Assembly (NCBI GenBank): GCA_030522415.1
Contig: CM060131.1
Span: 5,252,203-5,316,202, forward strand
Origin: Channallabes apus
Lineage: Eukaryota; Chordata; Actinopteri; Siluriformes; Clariidae
DNA length: 64,000 bases
Direction of reading: 5' to 3'
The notes under the pieces were generated by a model that saw only the letters and a list, made by a program, of their open reading frames with translations, was not told where the DNA came from and ran no database searches. Shown piece after piece: positions 35,001 to 48,300 of the stretch. Made by a program: the position numbers and the translations under genes. Positions within the stretch are counted from its first letter, which is position 1. Each line of letters opens with the position of its first letter.

Positions 35001-38000
35001 CGGATGCCCTGGAGTCTCAAGGGAGCCAGAACTGCATCCATGCATTTCATGTATGTGCGGGGTGATAGGGCTAGCCCGAATGGAAGAACCCGAAATTGGT
35101 AGGCTTTTCCCCCAAAAGCGAACCTCAGGAACTTCCTGTGCTGTGGCAAAATTTCTATGTGGAAGTATGCGTCCTTTAAATCTATTGTCACAAACCAATC
35201 CTGTGGTTGGATTTGTGAGACAATAGTTTTTATAGTCAACATTTTGAAGTTGCATTTTTTGAGATAGCGGATCAAACCGCGAAGATCCAGAATTGGACGC
35301 AGACCCCCGTCCTTCTTGGGGACCAGGAAGTACCGACTGTAGTAGCCTGACTCCATATCTGGAGGAGGAACCTGTCCTATGGCTCCTTTCTGCAGTAGTT
35401 TCTGGAGTTCGGAACTACTTCCGTGATACCGGAAATGCACCCTTTCCGGTATCATGGAAGTGGAGACCACGCCGTTGAAACACGGAGGGCGATATGTAAA
35501 CTGGATCCTGTATCCTTTCTCTACAGTCTTTAAAACCCAGGGGGATATGCCTGGCAGTAGCTTCCATGCTGCCAGCTTCTCCGAAAGGGGCACAAGTACT
35601 TCTACTGGGCTGGGGGGTGTTAGTGGTTTGGTGTCCTGGAATGTGGCAGGATGCGACCGAAGGACTAACGTGTCATTGGAGACCGGTGTTGTCCGAAACA
35701 CCAAAGGCGACGGAAACTGAACACTGATCTCCCGGGGGGGCATGCTCCTATATGCCCCTCCCCGGGGGGGTCACCCCCCACGGTCCTGAGCTCTGCTCTC
35801 AGGAACGCTTCTTCTTCGTAAAGAAGACAGAGCGATCTATTCTCTTGGGGGCGGCCTGAGGGGGGCGCCGAGCCGTACCCCAGTCCTTAGGGGGGGGGGG
35901 GGGGGGGGGGTAGTTGCGCGGCTACTGAGGCTTTCCTTCTGTGCATCTTGCCTAGCAAGATTCAGATCAGGTTGAGGTTGGGTGGCCGATGGCCTCGACA
36001 CCTGGCCATGGCGTGGGAGAAATTTCCCAAAAGCCTGTTCATAAAGCCTAGCCTCTCTAAATCTGGTGGCGACGGTATTAACCGCTTCGCCAAATAGGCC
36101 TGAGGGTGAGATGGGAGCATCGAGAAGGAATGCTCGATCTTTGTCCTTAATGCCAGTTAGATTTAGCCAGAGGTGCCTCTCTGCAGACACCAGGGAGGCC
36201 ATAGAACGGGCAATAGCACGGGCTGTCTGTTTCATCGCACGCAGGGACAGATCAGTAGCCCAGCGTAATTCTATGAACACTTCCTGATTCATATTGCCGC
36301 TCATGCTCAGATCATTCAGCAGGTCAGCCTGGTACGCCTGCAAAACCGCCATGGTGTGCAAGGAAGCGCCGGCCTGACCTGTTGCTTGGAACGCCTTCCT
36401 TACCAGGGTAGAAGAAGTTCTACACGCCTTGGCGGGAAGGGTCGGCTTCTTTAGTGAGGGTGATGTTCCAGGAGCGAGATAGCCCGCGAGCGTCTCCTCA
36501 ATCTGGGGCATCATCACATAACCTCGTGCCTTTGCATCAACGATGTTCGAATAAAACTAAGTCGAAGGTACAAAGATACGGGAAGAAAAAGGATGTCTCC
36601 ATGAATGAGATAACTCGATCATCAAAAAAGGGGAGAGAGCGGCGTTGCGGCGCCATCTCCTGGCCACCCGACAGAAATCTGTCATCTAATTTCGACCGTA
36701 TTGGGTGAGCTTGCTCCTGTGGCCAGTCAATGTGTAATCGTTCGACTGTGCGTGTGATAACTTCAAGTAACTCCTCATACTCTTCATCATCTCTAGAGGA
36801 TCGTCCTGAGGTAGCTACATCCATATCTACAGAAGCAAGAAAGTGAGTCTCTCCCAAACACTCACGAGAAGCACCGAAGTGCGCTCGCGAAGTGGAGGGA
36901 GAGAGCTTGTGATCCGGGGAGGGGGCGAGAGAAAGGAGGGACTCTCGTGCCTCGACCAAATCAACCTGTGAGCCCCAGGAGTGCAGAGCGGCTCGTGGGT
37001 CCCTAAAGAACGCGAGGCGCGCTCGTAGCACCTTCATTTGGAGATTATCACACTGCTCACACTCTCCTTCTAGTCCAAGGAGAGCGTGGCTTTCACCCAA
37101 ACATTCAAAACAGAGGTTATGAATATCGTCTTCAGAAAGACGGTTACCGCACGGGCATGAGACACTAAACTCCGCCGTTTTATCTGGTGAGTTTTATTGT
37201 TTTTGTTTTTTTTCTCTGTTTAGAATGGCTTTTACAGTAAATGCTTGCTGCACACACGCGGTCACAATGTCAGCATGAAGACAAATGATCTGAGGTTTGT
37301 CGCCGGCTCACTAGTATTTATATCCTCCAGCTGCGTCTAATCAGATGACGTCACCTGACCGAGGTTATATATAGCCAAAAATTTGGCGTGTTTGCACACA
37401 CATGCTTCACAACCGGCAACATGACAAAACAGTTCCCATAGCGTTTTCACGCAGCATCGAGTAAAAGCCTTTGAAAGGGAACAATTACACTGACTTTTAT
37501 CCTAGGAATTTGAATTTGAAATGACCTCTCGAGCACACTTTAGCCATGAACACACATTCAGTGGCTGTTAATGTTAATGATCTACAGTGGTGTGAAAAAC
37601 TATTTGCCCCCTTCCTGATTTCTTATTCTTTTGCATGTTTGTCACACTTAAATGTTTCTGCTCATCAAAAACCGTTAACTATTAGTCAAAGATAACATAA
37701 TTGAACACAAAATGCAGTTTTTAAATGAAGGTTTACGTTATTAAGGGAGAAAAAAAACCTCCAAATCTACATGGCCCTGTGTGAAAAAGTGATTGCCCCC
37801 CTTGTTAAAAAATAACGTACAGTAACTGTGGTTTATCACACCTGAGTTCAATTTCTGTAGTCACCCCCAGGCCTGATTACTGCCACACCTGTTTCAATCA
37901 AGAAATCACTTAAATAGGAGCTACCTGACACAGAGAAGTAGACCAAAAGCACCTCAAAAACTAGACATCATGCCAAGATCCAAAGAAATTCAGGAACAAA

Positions 38001-39257
38001 TGAGAACAAAAGTAATTGAGATCTATCAGTCTGGTAAAGGTTATAAAGCCATTTCTAAAGCTTTGGGACTCCAGCGAACCACAGTGAGAGCCATTATCCA
38101 CAAATGGCAAAAACATGGAACAGTGGTGAACCTTCCCAGGAGTGGCCGGCCGACCAAAATTACCCCAAGAGCGCAGAGACAACTCATCCGAGAGGCCACA
38201 AAAGACCCCAGGACAACATCTAAAGAACTGCAGGCCTCACTTGCCTCAATTAAGGTCAGTGTTCACGACTCCACCATAAGAAAGAGACTGGGCAAAAATG
38301 GCCTGCATAGCAGATTTTAAGCAAAAAGAACATTAAGGCTCAGCTCAATTTTGCTAAAAAACGTCTCAATGATTGCCAAGACTTTTGGGAAAATACCTTG
38401 TGGACCGACGAGACAAAAGTTGAACTTTTTGGAAGGTGCGTGTCCCGTTACATCTGGTGTAAAAGTAACAGCATTTCAGAAAATGAACATCATACCAACA
38501 GTAAAATATGGTGGTGGTAGTGTGATGGTCTGGGGTTGTTTTGTTGCTTCAGGACCTGGAAGGCTTGCTGTGATAGATGGAACCATGAATTCTACTGTCT
38601 ACCAAAAAATCCTGAAGGAGAATGTCCGGCCATCTGTTCGTCAACTCAAGCTGAAGCGATCTTGGGTGCTGCAGCAGGACAATGACCCAAAACACACCAG
38701 CAAATCCACCTCTGAATGGCTGAAGAAAAACAAAATGAAGACTTTGGAGTGGCCTAGTCAAAGTCCTGACCTGAATCCTATTGAGATGTTGTGGCATGAC
38801 CTTAAAAAGGCGGTTCATGCTAGAAAACCCTCAAATAAAGCTGAATTACAACAATTCTGCAAAAACGAGTGGGCCAAAATTCCTCCAGAGCGCTGTAAAA
38901 GACTCCTTGCAAGTTATCGCAAACGCTTGATTGCAGTTATTGCTGCTAAGGGTGGCCCAACCAGTTATTAGGTTCAGGGGGCAATTACTTTTTCACACAG
39001 GGCCATGTAGGTTTGGATTTATTTTCTCAATAAATAATAAAACACCTCATTTAAAAACTGCATTTTGTGTTTACTTGTGTTATCTTTGACTAATAGTTAA
39101 ATGTGTTTGATGATCAGAAACATTTTGTGTGACAAACATGCAAAAGAATAAGAAATCAGGAGGGGGGCAAATAGTTTTTCACACCACTGTACATGACAAG
39201 TAAATTACTATTATTACTTTTATAACATAAAATACTCTAAAATAGAGGGTCTCTCTG

Positions 39258-39312
<55 letters not shown>

Positions 39313-42300
39313 TAAAAGACCATTCTTGTTATCAATATTCAAGTGATTAGTGTACATACCCACGCACTGTGTACCATTAATCCTTTCAAACCCTTTTGGA
39401 CAACTTCTCTCTCCACTTGTGCCACTTCCTGTGAAAGAAAACACATTGGCGGTCATCTATTGATGACATACAGTACTGTATTTTATTTACTTATAGGGTA
39501 TTTCAATAACGTCTGATTGTCCTGCGGTTTACCCCTTATTGTGGTCTGACTAACAATAATAAATGCCATTCTCATATATTTTTCTTCATCAATAAAAATG
39601 TCTGATTCTCCAAATACTGGGATGTTGCTCAGAGCCATTACAGCGACACTGGGCTTAGTAATCTATTTAGCTCCACATACTGTAGTATAATAACTAGCCT
39701 GTTGATTTCATGTTGATTTACTGGAATCTTCAGCTGAATGTCAACATTGACAACAAAAATAGGAAAAACAAAGGTAGAGAGCTTTTTCTTGGAGATTCAG
39801 CAACAATAAATGTGTATTGTTTAAAAATTCAAAATTATTTCATCCATAGTCGCTTTATAATTACTTTAGCAGATACACATGACCAACTTATATAAGTGAA
39901 GGATAAGCGTGCTTTTATCATTAATGTTGAATTAATAGTGATATTGTTTTTGAAGTCATTGTTGGTCTTAATGTCAAACTTTTGGCTTTAGCATCTCAGA
40001 ATAATGAGAAATTAAATTATATTTTTATTTAGTCTTCAAAGCCAACAGCTGATGAACTCAAGCATATAAAGACATCAAAGACAATACATGCTGGTTTTAT
40101 AAATGAAGAAGATGCCAGAGGAGATAGAGATAAGTCTTCCTCTCTGATCATTGATCTTATCCTCCCTATTAAATGCTGTTCATCCAATATTTTCTACCAC
40201 TGAAAATCGTAGAACTTATCATTAGTTACGACATAAACAATACTAAAGTTGAATTTGTATTCCTACTGGGCTTTGAAACGGGACTCAGTAACTGTGATTT
40301 TAATTTTAAAAAATCACTTTTATAGATTACAGTCAACATTAGTTCATTTTTGTGCAAACTTATCATACATCATACATTATAATCAGTGTTCACATTAACG
40401 ATCATCTTGGGACACTTACAGTAAGCCCATTTTTTAGTTGCTTCCAAAGTAAGACCAAGGAAGGTCAAGTGGTTCACTCTATTAGGAATAATATCATGTT
40501 TTCAAGTAGCTAAACTTATTAGATGCCTCAGACTAACGATGCGTACAGAACAGAAACATTCTTGTCTTTCCAACATACTAGAATTTAATTAAATGTCCAA
40601 AAAAAATAGACATTGGAACTTCTGGCGTATATCCAAAGTGGCTTCTGTTGTCAATTTAACCATATACATGAGGGACAGTAAATAGTGTTACATATAACAA
40701 CAGAAAACTGTACAGGACTACATACTGTATATCTTAAAATTATAATAAAAGAACCCTGATCTACATAAAGTACATGAGTGCAAGCATGTGGAAACAATCC
40801 AATGTTATACACAAGACAATATAAAGGCCAAAAGCTTCTATACAAGGTGATGGAGGCATTATAGTGATCTACAGGATGTGCACTACTGTTAAAGCATTTG
40901 TTGCTGCAAGAAATTAAACTCCTTCATTCTAGTGACATGCCGGAGCTCAACCGGCTCAAATGTTGTTTTTTAATTTCCTCCGTATTCCCAGATGTGGTTG
41001 CTTATTCTGTACTTGCAAGTCGTTTTGTACTGTATAATGCTGTTGGAACACTTCAGTTTCCTCCACAACGTTAATTTTGTAATATTCTGATCAATCAATG
41101 TAAAGTTATTATTCTACACATACAAATTTGATTTATACAATTTTATTTGACAAAATGTTGAAATTTCGTGTCAACATAGAACATTGTACTCAAATTTAAA
41201 AGCTGTGCTAAATACTTTTCCAGGTTTTCTTATTCTCATGATGTCTGTGCATTAGTCAGACTTAGGTCAGTCTTCATAACACATGATGTTCTTGCTAAAT
41301 CATGCTGGCCGAGACTGACCATTGCGCAAAGGAGAATTATGCAATGGCATCATTAACATTATCAACTTTGAAAGAATGCTTCTGTAGTTGTTCCTAGTGA
41401 TCAGTGTTGTGTTAGTTTAGCATTCAGATTCTTTTATACACCGCCCTTTTGTAATATAAACAGTCCTGATGGAAACTCTTTGGTAAGAGTCTCAAAAGTT
41501 ATAAGGGACATTTCTGATTACAGGCCCGAAAATGAAATGACAAGAGTTCATTGTTGCATTGCATCAAACTTTTACAGCTTTGTATAACAATGTATACATT
41601 TCTCCAAAGAACAGATCAGCTGGGAATTTACTCAATTTAAAAGACCTGCTCACAGTGTGAGCTCTGGACTGTGCTCCTGCAGTCTGATTGTTTGACAATG
41701 TTTTTTTTTTATCATCCTGAATGAAATGTAGGCTGGAGAACACCTGCCTATTAACATAGGAGAACAAAACACCACCTATTAACAATAAGACAAGAAAAAC
41801 GGAAATCGGATAAGTATGCACTAGAGTTCTGGACCTTTGAAGCAGGTAGCATCCACATCTCTGAAATCATTCATCAAACCCAGCATTTGCCTAGACAAAC
41901 TCCTTGCAGAGGAGGAAAGCTCAATCTTTTCATCCACCCATGAACTTTACAGAGAGAACAATCTCCTAAGTATCTGAACCCATCCAGGGGTGCGTTTCCC
42001 AAAAGCATCGTTAGCCAACTATGGTTGCAAGTTCCGTCGTTACCCAACATAGTTCGACAATTCGGTGTTTCTCGAAACCATAGTTCAAACGAACATTCGC
42101 AAACAGCGTCGCAAACTTACGTGGTTGGAACTGCAGCCTTCGACCTGTGGTTAGAAGCAGAGTTCCTTGCCGTGGCTGGGTGTGTTCTATTCACAGTTAA
42201 CGACCTTAAGCCCTATTAGTTTCTAAAAAAAATTCCCAACCACTTTGAGCGATTTGGAAAACTTAATGTTTTGGTGCTCAGATATTAGGTTATTAATTTT

Positions 42301-45300
42301 TCGGTTATTTTGATTACAAATTCACTTTGAAACGATATAACAGCGGTACCATCACAATTATTCTCGAAAGCATTATTTATGCCGGTTGGAAAACAGCCTT
42401 GGTTTCGTTTGTGCGAAGAAAAGGTGAGTTTTTAATTGAGTATCTTTGTTAAAACATACCTAAAGAGAAATATCTCATAATATTTGTAACAGTATGTTAA
42501 AGGTTTTCACTTATAATGAATGTTATCTGTACTGTTCACGTATTCAACATATACAGTGCACAAAGTGTTAAGCACTAAGAAAATTTCAAATTTATACACT
42601 ACCATAGTGTAAGCCTATTTAAAATATTAATCAATATATATTCAATCAATATACCCAAATAAATCAACAACAATGGTATAAATAATGTGGTTTTGTGTTG
42701 TGCTCTCAGACACAACCCTCCCATTTTATCCGGGCTTGGGACCAGCACTGCATCCAGTGGCTGGGGGGTTTGGGCACTGGCTGGGAATCGAACCCGGGCC
42801 TTCCGCATGGCAGGCGAAGCACCTACCACTGAGCCACCAGTGTCCTTTCTTAGAAGTAGAATATGGACTATTCATAGGTTTTTATTTTAAAAAATATTTT
42901 TTTTTAAAGCACTTACAGTACAGTACATATACAAAAAACACTATTTTACTATATTACAAAAGAGTATGTTTGGACATCAAATAGTACATTTTATTTTGTA
43001 ATTTTTAGTGCAATTTCCTTTCCAATATTTTTTTTATCAGAATTTGTAACTGTGTTTTTTAATTTGGAGAAAAGCAGGATTTTATTGTTTCCCACCTCCT
43101 CCAAAAGAACTGCAAGCTCTTTTTTTTTTTTAGAAAATGGTGGCTTTCGTGTCATTTTTTCAAGTCACCTCTCATTAAACCATGGCTGTATGTCAAAGTG
43201 CCTATGGCACTACTCCGCCATTGTATCGAAGAAGAAGAAGAAGAAGAAGAAGAAGAAGAAGGACAGATTAACCAACATAGTTCTAACCATGGAAGTGCGA
43301 CACAGGTACTATAGTTTTGGGAAACAGTCGTGACTAGTTAGTTATTTTCTTCAATGTTGCATCGTACAACGGTGGCTAAGCAAAGAGCTACAGTACATCG
43401 TTGTACATGAAACGCACCCCAGATTGATTATGGCAGGATGAATTCCTCTAAATCATGTTATTCTTTTTAGAACTTTTAGCATATGTTTCACTTTGCCAGG
43501 CAGGTTGTATTTAAGTGATTTCTTGATTCAACAGGTCTGGGAGTAATCAGGCCTGGGTGTGGGTGGCATGTGAAATTTAACCCAGCTTTCCAAAAATCAA
43601 ATTTCATTCATGATTTAGCAAGGAGGCAATTACTTTACAGCTCTTAATAAATTACTCTTAATAAATAAAAGTATTATTTAAAAAAAAGAACATATACACA
43701 TTTTGTATTTACTCAAGTTATCATTGTGTAATATTCATTTGTCTGATGATCGCAATAATTCAAGTTTGAGAAATATGTAAAAAATAAAAATAAAAATAAA
43801 TTAAGGGTTCAGTTCAGCCTCATGAAAAAGATTAAATCTGATGCACTTTCCCTTATCTAGATTTCCAGTCTTAAACTAGACCCCTCACACACAATCACCC
43901 CTGAATCAACCGTGCAAATTATTGGAAGACTACTTGATTACCCACCGACATGACAATTGTACCTCATTACTTTCATGCCAATAATATAACTTTGACCCAT
44001 GAACTAATTTTCCATCTAGGAGTGACAAACTTAAAAACTCAGCAGCTAGTCCAAGCCAGCATTTTGTAAATTTGCGTTTTAATAACCCTGACTTTAGGTA
44101 ATTATTCTTAAGATAATTTGCTGTTGAAAAGATTTAACAAGAAATTCAATCTTTCTAAGGACATTTTGTACAATACACACTGGGGAATTGGTTGCTTTTT
44201 TTGACATGGCCTGTATAATCCCAGAACGTACTATACCACTTATCCACTCAGCTGGTTTTCATCGTGCCATCTGGATTCTTCCCCTGTTTCTATTTCTTCA
44301 GTAAACACATACTATATTGCTTACAGTATATGTGATGACAGTCAATCACTGGTGATGTTACCCCAATAGATCAGAAAGCTTATTGGAAGACTTGGCTAAA
44401 ATATGCTAGCTACACCTTAGCAGACTCTCAGTATGAAGCCTGAGACAGGACAACAAAGTGCAAGTGGCATTTGCCTATGTTGGCTAATATTGTTGATGTG
44501 TTCTTTTGTGTAATTAAAACCATTCGGTTCTAAGCAGTACAAAGCATTTTTGCAATTAAAATACTACTCAAGCTGCTCTTTTGTTGACAAAGTTGAACCT
44601 AGTGATTGGAGTGAATGAGCGCAATCTCAGTTGAGCAATAAAAGCTGACACCCATCTCATTTTCGCATTGCTTATCCTATACAGGGTTACAGGGAGCCTA
44701 TCCCAGACTCGGGGCACACCCTGGATGTGCTGCCAGTCAGTCACCGGGGCCCACAAGCACAAATGTACTCACTCACTCACTCACTCACTTACTCTAGAGA
44801 GTTTGGAAGTGTCAATTAGCCTAATCTGCATGTCTTTGGACCCTCTACATTTTGACCAACACATACTGTATTTTTTTTTTACAAAAGCTGTCATGTTGTG
44901 AAGAGCCAATGCTATTGTACCTTTCTGTCACATGATCAGGGAAACAAAAATACTTCCTGTACAACCCAACAGAGAGAGAGAGAGAGAGAGAGAGAATATC
45001 CATGCCATACCTGATATTAGAGGGCAGAGTGTACACTCTTTAATCCCCCATGCTATACCATCCCCCCTGCAGCACGTTTCCTGACTGCGGAGTCCAGGCA
45101 GTGGAGAACTGCACTGTTGAAGACAACAGAAGTTGCATTAGCCATAATCAGAATTGTGCTCCTTTGGCACCTACATTAGAATATTAAAAAATCAGGTGGT
45201 GATATAAAGCATAACAATTGTATTTATCTCTCCACATCACGGGTGTTCTACCAATTGTTAATTACACTAACTGTCGATTGATAGCATGGACGAAAGTCCT

Positions 45301-48300
45301 GCAGTACTGGAAATAGGTGAGAGAAGATGCCTGTGTTCCGTGTGATTACGTGTTGTTACATAAGATATAAATGCTTGCATTCTACATTAAATATTCATTC
45401 ACATTATACATTATGTGACTGTGACCATACCTAACTGCCATCTCTCCTCTTCTGCTCTCTCTTCCTCTCTTTCTCCTCCCTCTCTCCCCCTGTCTCCCCC
45501 TTTCACTCTTTCTCTCTCTCTGTCGAGCTACACATGTCGTTCCTGAGCTGCCAGTGATCCAGACTCCCTCTGCCCTCCGGACCTGTCTGATCCATCCTGG
45601 TGCCCCGCTTCTGCTTGGAGATCTCATCACATGGATGCCCCGTGTGTTTCTTTGGGATGCATCTGGTGTCTGGTGATGATTCTCTCTACCTAGAAGACGG
45701 TTCTGGCCTCGACTGGTGTTGGCAACTGTTTCTCTGAGGACTTGACAGTTCGATAGTTCAGGACTGGAACTTCCTACAAGTCTACCTGAGTCTCCAATAA
45801 CTACTGGACTCCATTTTAACATCAATTAACATCAACTATTATAGCTGACCTGTCTGCCACCTAACACACTGTATAAATGCAGATCAATTCCTGCTATCTG
45901 TTTCACCCAGATGAGGATGGGTTCCCTGTTGAGTCTGGTTCCTCTCAAGTTTTCTTCCTATTACCATCTCAGGGAGTTTTTCCTTGCCCCTGTCACCTCG
46001 GCTTGCTTACCAGGAACTATCTGACCATTTTGATTCATACACATTCACATTCCATACAAACTTAAATAATTCTTTTGATTGTGTAAAGCTGTTTTGAGAC
46101 AATGTCAATTGTTAAAAGCGCTATACAAATAAAATTTAATTGAATAAAACTAATTATCTTCTAATACAAGGCTGAACCTCAAATCCATCTCTAACTCGTG
46201 ATCATTGGCACTACTTGGTGTGTGGAACAAAGGAATTATACATGTTTCACTGTCTACAACCTCCATAGGTCTTTCTCCTCACCTTTTGACTACATAGTAA
46301 GAATTTAAAACTACTTTTACCCGTTAATTATAATGACTGTCGGTTGGGTGCCAGCACCACCAGTCTGGGTTATTTATTTCCGCTAGTCGTGGAAGGATAA
46401 ACAAACCATAATCTGTTGTATATATTATACTCGGGGTCTTGCTGTTGTACTGAATATCAGCACAGCCGTGATGCGGCCGAAGGCAAGAGAGCCCATGCTG
46501 ATTTTCAGTAGATCAGCACTCCCTTCTCATGTGAGATATTGCTTAGGTATCTATACTAATGCATATCCACACTTATGTAGTGAGGATTCTTAGCATTTCA
46601 CAAATCCATAGGAGTAAACAAATACAACATACTGCATTCTATAATTGGATTGTATACTGTAGATGGGTTATTTTTATCAATATTATTGTTGTAGGCAATA
46701 AATGTTAGTAGGCAGGACTTAAATTGGACCATTAATTGTAGTATATATAGTATGTGGTGAATGTAAAGAGGCTAGTGTATTTGGGGATCTGTGTCATGTG
46801 TTTCTCACCTGTCCGTTATGAACTTCTCTGAAGCAATATTTAAATCCGGACGCCTCTGTGTACACAGAGTCTCCCCTGAATGTTTGGGCCTGGATAAGTG
46901 GGGGTGTAGCCTCTGCTCTGTCTGCCAGAAAAGTGCTGCTATGTCTGCTGTTGGCACGGTAACCTGAGAGCCCTGATGACCGCACCACTGTCTCCGAGCT
47001 TGAACCAGAACTGACCTTCACCACCTGGTGGATCTTCACTGTTGCTTCAGGAGGATGGTGAACTCGTACAGTCACCATAGGAGACCCTGAAATCAATCAT
47101 ACACACATATACATAATATCTGCACCATCAATGGAGAAAGTCTGACTTATTATATGTTCTCTATTTTGCTTTGTAATTACTTACACTCATTACTTACTAA
47201 TTACTCTGTATTTATGAGACCATTCTAAGCCATCTTTTCTAAGTCTTTTATTATTCTTTATCATAGTTTTCTGTAGCATGCATAGCACTTTGTAAAGCTA
47301 AATTAAAAACACAATCATATTTTTAAATGAATATTATCAGTAATAAAATGTAAATGATGCTATTTGCTAATGATATCCATTTCATAGGCAGTTTCTTTCC
47401 GTCTGGAGAAACCAAACTAAGATTTAGGGAAGATTTTGGAATGTCCGCTTGAATAAATACAGTAGTTAGTTGCATTTAATGTCAATATGAGGTACTTATT
47501 ACAAATTTTAACAAGCTGCTCATTGCAAAGTTTAATTGTACGTTAACTCTGGTCTGTAGAAGCCCATACTGTTTTAAAGCGAGCTGTAGTACATGTATAA
47601 CTGATAACAAACACTACCCAGTAACAAGCTTTTTTTTTTTTTTTTTTTTTTTAATAAATATTGAGAATTCTTGATACTGTCTCATGCTTTTAATGTAGGG
47701 ATGTGAATTACCAGTGACCTCCCGATACAATATTATCATGATAGCCAGGTGCCGATTTGATTTACATTGCAATTATTTAAGTATCACAATTTTATAAATG
47801 TACCGATTCTGTTTTTTTTTTTTTTCTATACAAACTTAATTATTAATGCTCCCACCACACAGAATGTAGGGCTATGTGAATAGTTTAGAACATGCCACCT
47901 GCAGGATTGTAGAGGAACGGAAACATTTTACCACTTCAAATGCAAAGACAAACATTTTAGTTAATTTAAGAAAAAACAATCTAATTTGGAGTCAATGTGG
48001 CAAGTGGTAATACATAAATTGCCACACAAAAGAATCTCAATATGTAACGGAATCAATTTTCTCCATCTGCTCCTATACATACACATTTTTTCTAATAAAC
48101 TGTTTGACAAAATTGTTTCACTTTATTACCCCAAACACATCATGACATCAGCTGAGCTCCCCTAGGATGTACGCATGAGCCAAAAAATGTGAAAATAATG
48201 CATTTGAGCAAGACGTCAGTGCAAAACAAACTAAAGTCATGGACAGAAGGGGAAACAAAAAAATCCCTGAACATGGGAAGGGCTTCTGGGGCTCCAATTC

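Larger units (their letters stand above)
32343..37482 (-). mobile_element. DIRS-type tyrosine-recombinase retrotransposon
   Basis: About 5.1 kb, coding on the minus strand. The ends are inverted repeats (about 32390-32570 and 37283-37457). An internal complementary region at 32618-32716 joins the reverse complement of the left end (cgttcccgccttttcaggga...) to the reverse complement of the right end (gttccctttcaaaggctttt...), the hallmark of DIRS elements. Order along the coding strand: gag-like, RT, RNase H, tyrosine recombinase, complementary region. No target duplication is seen, as expected for recombinase-based integration. Stops and frameshifts show this copy is dead. It lies within the intron between ltbp2 exons e4 and e5, in the same orientation as the gene. 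Confidence 0.9.

Noticed and set aside
41990..43430. Harbinger assignment for the ggggtgcgtttc element
   Set aside because: The expected 3-bp TWA target duplication is not visible, so only a TIR element is claimed.
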